Shown one piece after another: positions 60,053 through 64,000 of a DNA stretch of 64,000 nt (within the stretch, counting starts at the first letter, position 1; every line of letters begins with the position of its first letter). The DNA lies in contig JAMPGH010000001.1 in assembly GCA_023664045.1 (NCBI GenBank), forward strand, positions 1,427,580 to 1,491,579, given 5' to 3'. Position numbers and translations under genes: made by a program. Source of the DNA: Alistipes senegalensis. GTDB taxonomy: Bacteria; Bacteroidota; Bacteroidia; Bacteroidales; Rikenellaceae. Under the pieces are notes generated by a model. It was not told the origin of the DNA, did no database searches, and saw only the letters and a list, made by a program, of their open reading frames with translations.

Positions 60053-60295
60053 AGTAAAGTAGAAGAATTTTGCAAGAGAAAGGGCAACGGATAAGTAAGT
60101 TGCAAAGTGTTAGATTTACTTCGTATTATCCATTCTCAAACAACTCAATACGAATACAAAAATAGTCATATTTCTAAAATGTTACAAAATAATCTCTTAT
60201 AAAATTACTTATCGAATTATATTCATCAATGACGCCCAGTATGCGGGGATAAAGCATCGAGATATATCAAAACGAGATATTGATCGTATTACAAT
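60053..60295. other. AT-rich gap with no recognised gene
   Basis: Low-GC sequence with stops in all frames at short spacing. Nothing was recognised beyond weak direct similarity between ATCGAGATATATC and ACGAGATATTGATC near its right end. It marks the change from GC-rich chromosome to the less GC-rich block on the right. Confidence 0.6.
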
Positions 60296-60333
60296 AACGA
60301 CGGGCTGTCTGAAATCATAGACAGCCCGTCGTT
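60296..60333. terminator. Strong 15-bp stem terminator-like hairpin
   Basis: AACGACGGGCTGTCT pairs perfectly with AGACAGCCCGTCGTT around an 8-nt loop. It lies 17 bp past the end of the - strand MATE gene. T-rich flanks are weak on both strands (GTTATTG and GTTTATATA). Confidence 0.75.
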
Positions 60334-60350
60334 TATATATCGCGTTGCGG

Positions 60351-61703
60351 TTATTTTTTGTTTTTTGTGCAGAGCAAGTACAGTATAATTGCTCCGAAAG
60401 TAAGCAGTTCCGAGACCGTTACCGCTAACCAAAGTCCGTTATCTCCCAGCAGCGATGGCAGCCAGACGAAACAGGGAATGATGAAGAGGTAGCCGCGCAG
60501 CAGCATGAAAACGGTTGCGGATTTGAACTGTTCCTTGCTTTGCAGGTATCCGATGAGAACGATATTCAGAATCAGAAACACAAAACTTGCGGCATAATAC
60601 GGGAAACCGTAAAGGGCTATGTCGTAGGCATGACTGCTGTCGGTGATAAATGTCTCGATAATGAACTGCTTGCCGACTATTCCGATCAGCGAGATGAGCA
60701 GTCCGAAAATCGCCGCAATCCATACGGACATACGAAACGTCCGTGCAATCCGTTGTTTGTCCCCTGTGCCGTAATTGTAACTGATAATGGGCAGCGCCGA
60801 CTGGGCGACGGCATTCCCGAACAGAAATACGAGCGGCAGGACGTAGCATGCCACGGCAAAAGCCGCGACGCCGGCTTCTTGTAATCGCTGCATGAACATG
60901 ATATTACCGACGAGCATCAGGCAGGCCATCGCTGTCTCTCCGATGAATGTGGGCAATCCGAGTTTGACCATATACCCGGTATTGCGGAGGGTAAGCCCGA
61001 CACTCGTTCGAGTGAACTTGGGCGGATAGAGATGCAGCGTTTCGGAATAGCGGAACATATAAATCAGTACGATTACGGCTCCTGCGCATTGGGATATGGA
61101 GGTTGCGATAGCTGCGCCCTTTACGCCCATGCCGAGCGGAAATACATAAATGTAATCCAGAGCGATGTTCAGTACGGAGGCGATGACATTGGAATACATG
61201 GCGAATTTCGGAGAGCCGTCCAGTCGGATGATAAACATCCCGACGACCAGCAGCATGCTTCCGAGAAAGGACGGCAGTGCATAGCACATGTATTCGGTAA
61301 CCAGAGGCATCAGTTTCGGAGAGCTGCCGAAAAGTCGCGCGGTGCGTTCCGGAAATAAAAAGACGATAGCGCAAATGACCAGCATGATGGTTGTAGAAAC
61401 CGTTATGGCTTGCGTTACGTTGATATTTGCCGCTTTGTAGTTGCGATGCGACAAATGAATGGCGACCACGACCGATACTCCGCTTCCGAACATCAGCGCC
61501 AATCCTGTTGAAATCAGGTAGAGGGGTGTTACGATATTGACGGCCGCCAATGCTTCGGCTCCGATTCCATTCCCTACGAAAATACCGTCGGCCAGATACA
61601 CCGACGCACCGAACATCAATCCCAGCAACGTGGGAATGAATATTTTAACGAATAATTTCGATATATCCGTCTTTCCAAAATCTATCGCATCTCTTTGATC
61701 CAT
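60351..61703 (-). CDS. MATE family efflux transporter (NorM/MepA type)
   Basis: 450 residues from the ATG at 61703; an in-frame extension upstream crosses a terminator and is rejected. About 12 membrane helices, with ISKLFVKIFIPTLLGLMFGASVYLADGIFVG at the start and ALPIISYNYGTGDKQRIARTF in the second half, typical of MATE transporters. It is unlike the MATE gene at 50 kb in sequence and is less GC-rich, pointing to separate origin. It probably exports a cationic or aromatic compound. It sits downstream of a metal permease and an AraC regulator. Confidence 0.87.
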   Translation of the reverse strand: MDQRDAIDFGKTDISKLFVKIFIPTLLGLMFGASVYLADGIFVGNGIGAEALAAVNIVTPLYLISTGLALMFGSGVSVVVAIHLSHRNYKAANINVTQAITVSTTIMLVICAIVFLFPERTARLFGSSPKLMPLVTEYMCYALPSFLGSMLLVVGMFIIRLDGSPKFAMYSNVIASVLNIALDYIYVFPLGMGVKGAAIATSISQCAGAVIVLIYMFRYSETLHLYPPKFTRTSVGLTLRNTGYMVKLGLPTFIGETAMACLMLVGNIMFMQRLQEAGVAAFAVACYVLPLVFLFGNAVAQSALPIISYNYGTGDKQRIARTFRMSVWIAAIFGLLISLIGIVGKQFIIETFITDSSHAYDIALYGFPYYAASFVFLILNIVLIGYLQSKEQFKSATVFMLLRGYLFIIPCFVWLPSLLGDNGLWLAVTVSELLTFGAIILYLLCTKNKK

Positions 61704-61740
61704 ATTTACTTCATTTATTTTATTGAATATTATACCAACA

Positions 61741-61770
61741 AAGAAGTCCGCCTCCATCGACGGACTTCTT
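61741..61770 (-). terminator. Terminator after the permease gene
   Basis: AAGAAGTCCG pairs perfectly with CGGACTTCTT (10 bp) around a 10-nt loop. On the - strand it follows the permease stop by 25 bp. The downstream MATE gene would then need read-through or its own promoter. Confidence 0.7.
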
Positions 61771-61795
61771 TTCTTGTGTTGCAGCGCACCGCCTA

Positions 61796-63019
61796 TCAAG
61801 CAATCACATCGAAACCGGCATTACGTACCGCCGCGACGATATCTTGTGCGTTGTGTTCGCCTTTGACGACAGCCTTGCCCGTCGAGAGGTTGACCTCTAC
61901 CTGCTCGACACCCTCGACCGAACCGATTGCCTTGGTTACCGAAGCCTGACAATGCGAGCAATTCATTCCTTTAATAGTGTATTCTTTTGTCATGTCTGAA
62001 ATTGTTATATGATTTTGTTTATGCCCTTTGATAAACGTGAAGACAAGCAGAGCCACCAGTATGGCCGAGCAGACGGTCGGGAACAGAGCGAAGCTGTGTT
62101 CGTGGCCGATGACGTTTTGCCCGTTATTTATGCGGAACCACTCCGCAGGCAGCAAATAGTCGATTGTCAATCCGAACGCGATTGCCCCGATGATGATCGA
62201 GGCCAAATAGATTATGGCGGACTTGCGTCCCATTTCGCGGGAAATGAGCGTGAACGAGGCGAAATTAGCGGCAGGTCCGGCCATCAGAAGCACCAGAGCC
62301 GTACCGGGCGAAAGCCCTTTGAGCATCAAGGACAATGCAATGGGAATCGACCCTGTGGCGCACACATACATCGGAATGGCTATAATCAACACGGCAATCA
62401 TCGAAAATATCGGTTTGCTTCCGAGTACGGAGAAGAAGTCGGCGGGAACGTATACCGTAATCAACGCCGCGATGACAAGCCCCGCGACCAACCATCCGCC
62501 GATGCTGCCGACAAGATCGATGTACCCGTAGCGCAGCGCGTCGAGACATTTTCGGCCGAAACTTTTGTCCGCTCGTTCCGAGGTTTCGGATGCCGTACAG
62601 CCGATCGGAGCCGCTTCGTCCCGTTCTGCTTTGCCCACTGCCATGCCACCGAAAACCGCCGTAACGAGAGCCGCAATAGGACGAATGAGGGCGAAAGCCG
62701 GACCGAGTAACGACCACGTCGCGGCAATGCTGTCCACTCCGGTCTGCGGTGTGGACACGAGAAACGACGTGGATGCCGCTCTCGACGCACCGTTTCGGCG
62801 CATGGCGATTGCGGTCGGCAATACTCCGCAGGAGCATAGCGGCAGCGGAATGCCGATTAGTGCCGATTTGATAACTGCGTTCAGTCCCGTTCCGGACAGA
62901 TGGTGCGCGAATGTTTTTTGCGGTATGAATGCGTGCATGAGCCCCGCAATTAAAAATCCCAACAGGATGTACGGCGACATCTCGTTGAGCATAAATAGCA
63001 ATGAGTGTAAAAGTTCCAT
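61796..63019 (-). CDS. SO_0444-type metal efflux permease with C-terminal HMA domain
   Basis: 407 residues from the ATG at 63019. Two permease halves (DUF318/ArsP-like) contain IPLPLCSCGVLPTA with a Cys-Ser-Cys motif, STPQTGVDS, IPMYVCATGSIPIA and LMAGPAANFASFTLI. A Ser/Thr- and Lys/Arg-rich loop joins them. Residues about 340-407 form a heavy-metal-associated domain with GMNCSHCQAS (CxxC). The pairing suggests the HMA domain hands Cu, Zn or a similar ion to the channel for export. Metal choice is inferred. A -7 box lies 22 bp upstream. Confidence 0.82.
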   Translation of the reverse strand: MELLHSLLFMLNEMSPYILLGFLIAGLMHAFIPQKTFAHHLSGTGLNAVIKSALIGIPLPLCSCGVLPTAIAMRRNGASRAASTSFLVSTPQTGVDSIAATWSLLGPAFALIRPIAALVTAVFGGMAVGKAERDEAAPIGCTASETSERADKSFGRKCLDALRYGYIDLVGSIGGWLVAGLVIAALITVYVPADFFSVLGSKPIFSMIAVLIIAIPMYVCATGSIPIALSLMLKGLSPGTALVLLMAGPAANFASFTLISREMGRKSAIIYLASIIIGAIAFGLTIDYLLPAEWFRINNGQNVIGHEHSFALFPTVCSAILVALLVFTFIKGHKQNHITISDMTKEYTIKGMNCSHCQASVTKAIGSVEGVEQVEVNLSTGKAVVKGEHNAQDIVAAVRNAGFDVIA

Positions 63020-63040
63020 CTCCGCGATTTTATTTTGCTG

Positions 63041-63048
63041 CAAAATTA
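63041..63048 (-). promoter_or_regulatory. -7 box of the metal permease gene
   Basis: On the - strand TAATTTTG fits TAnnTTTG and ends 21 bp before the ATG at 63019. A TTTG 26 nt further upstream (63078-63075) is slightly too far for an ideal -33 element. Confidence 0.5.
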
Positions 63049-63125
63049 CCGATGTATGGGGTGCCGGCCGATACCAAAATCCGTCGGAATACTACCATTT
63101 CGATAAATTTATTTCGGTCGTCGTT

Positions 63126-63992
63126 TCATGAAAGTCCGTCCCGGTCGATTTCCGCCATAAATGCTCCGATGGTTTTGCCGGTCTGTTGTTTGAAAAAGCG
63201 CATCAGATGGTTAGGAGCGGAAAAACGAAGTTTGTAGGCCACCTCTTTCACCGTCATTCCCGAAAACAGCAAATCGCTTTTCACTTCCTGCAACAAGCGT
63301 TGTTTCAGCAGATGAGCGGCCGTTACCCCGAATTCGTTTTCCACCGCTTTGTTCAGTGCCACTCTGCTGATTCCCATCATTTCCGCATAGTCATTTACCC
63401 GATTTTTACGGCGGATGTTCTTTTCCAGCAATTCTTTGTATCTGAAAGCGTAGTTGTTGAGCGGCAGACGTAGCGAGAGGCCGAAGAAATCGGCATAAAA
63501 ACGGTTCAGGAGTAACAGAAATTCATACAGGTAGGCGACGATCATGTGGTAACTGTCGGCTACGGGGGCAAGAAGTTCTGTTTTCATTTTCCGCAGGATT
63601 TCGAGGAATGGAATCATTTGTTGCTCATTCATGTCGAAATAGCTCGGATAGTCGTTCTGATAACAATACAACAATCTGTACATGAAATGTTTGTCCGATG
63701 AAAAGTTCTGTACGAATTCTTCCTGAAAGACGAGGAAAGTGTAATCCAGACTATCTATCCGTATATGCCATTCCTGCTGTTTGTAGGGCGCGACAATCAG
63801 TACGCTGTTGTCGTGCAGTTCGATTCTTTGCCCATCCAACAGCAGGTATCCCGACGCTTTGCGAAAGAAATAAAACTCGAAGAAATCGGTTTTGTATCGT
63901 TCATTCAGGTCGAACCACCCCCGTTTTTCACTGCTTTCGGCGGTGTTGAGCAGAAAATCCACGCCGCATGCGCTTTTGGTGTACTTCACCAA
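63126..63992 (-). CDS. AraC family transcriptional regulator (N-terminus may extend past the window)
   Basis: 288 residues are read from a TTG at 63992, but the frame stays open to the window edge, so the true start may lie outside. The N-terminal part (1-130) looks like a cupin-type sensing domain (FFRKASGYLLLDGQRIELHDNSVLIVAP). The C-terminal pair of helix-turn-helix motifs (about 195-285) includes NDYAEMMGISRVALNKAVENEFG and VKEVAYKLRFSAPNHLMRFFKQQTG, classic AraC. It is encoded 106 bp upstream of the permease start on the same strand and probably controls it and the MATE gene. The inducer is unknown. Confidence 0.85.
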   Translation of the reverse strand: MVKYTKSACGVDFLLNTAESSEKRGWFDLNERYKTDFFEFYFFRKASGYLLLDGQRIELHDNSVLIVAPYKQQEWHIRIDSLDYTFLVFQEEFVQNFSSDKHFMYRLLYCYQNDYPSYFDMNEQQMIPFLEILRKMKTELLAPVADSYHMIVAYLYEFLLLLNRFYADFFGLSLRLPLNNYAFRYKELLEKNIRRKNRVNDYAEMMGISRVALNKAVENEFGVTAAHLLKQRLLQEVKSDLLFSGMTVKEVAYKLRFSAPNHLMRFFKQQTGKTIGAFMAEIDRDGLS

Positions 63993-64000
63993 TGATATCT

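Noticed and set aside
61704-61799. Longer N-terminus for the MATE gene at 60-61.7 kb
   Set aside because: The extension crosses the hairpin terminator of the permease and adds no conserved sequence; MDQRDAIDFG at 61703 is the normal start.
1-64000. Insertion sequence or prophage
   Set aside because: No transposase, integrase or phage structural protein was recognised; the repeats present are short and non-coding.

Overview
The window reads as chromosomal DNA of a GC-rich member of the Bacteroidales, most like Alistipes or another Rikenellaceae. The evidence is SusC/SusD-type outer-membrane pairs, Bacteroidetes -7 boxes of the form TAnnTTTG, lipoprotein-rich polysaccharide loci, adjacent parE-parC, DUF4861 and DUF4919 proteins, a BACON-type protease, and AT-rich intergenic repeats standing out in GC-rich DNA. 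The genus is an inference from composition and gene content. No rRNA, tRNA, CRISPR array, transposase or phage gene was recognised.

Layout. 1-19.1 kb: a starch/maltodextrin utilisation locus, all on the + strand. It holds the end of beta-phosphoglucomutase, a GH65 maltose-phosphorylase-like enzyme, SusC, SusD, SusE, an enlarged SusF-like protein and five GH13 enzymes. Lipoproteins would bind and cut glucan, SusCD would import it, GH13 enzymes would trim it in the periplasm and cytoplasm, and GH65 plus beta-PGM would send maltose into glycolysis through glucose-1-phosphate. 19.2-21.6 kb: a lone outer-membrane beta-barrel receptor on the - strand with a clear promoter. 22-37.4 kb: housekeeping genes on the + strand (plsC-like, parE, parC, aroK, murI, ftsK, a LolA-like protein, gyrA, a TPR protein). 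37.4-37.9 kb: a non-coding minisatellite of 47-48 bp units between convergent genes. 37.9-49.9 kb: a divergent DUF4861 lipoprotein and a galacturonate/pectin operon (uxaC, kdgK, eda, hexuronate MFS transporter, uxaB, uxaA, CE8 pectinesterase, GH43). 50-59.1 kb: MATE transporter, a pseudouridine synthase with a long basic N-terminal tail, a C11 protease with a DUF4919 partner, dapA, ligA and a small acidic protein. 59.1-60.35 kb: a gene-poor junction with repeats, a FISUMP-domain gene fragment and a promoter/palindrome with no gene behind it. 60.35-64 kb: a less GC-rich block on the - strand (MATE transporter, metal-efflux-type permease with an HMA domain, AraC regulator) that looks imported.

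No wholly new multi-gene system is evident. The most unusual signals are: several families of short intergenic repeats that supply stop codons and even C-terminal tails to genes; C-terminal Q-x-x-L-F peptides on ParC and LigA that resemble sliding-clamp binding motifs; a tandem GH13 duplication in which one copy lost its export signal exactly where a repeat pair lies; a nine-C tract in the SusC signal peptide; and the 47-48 bp minisatellite.
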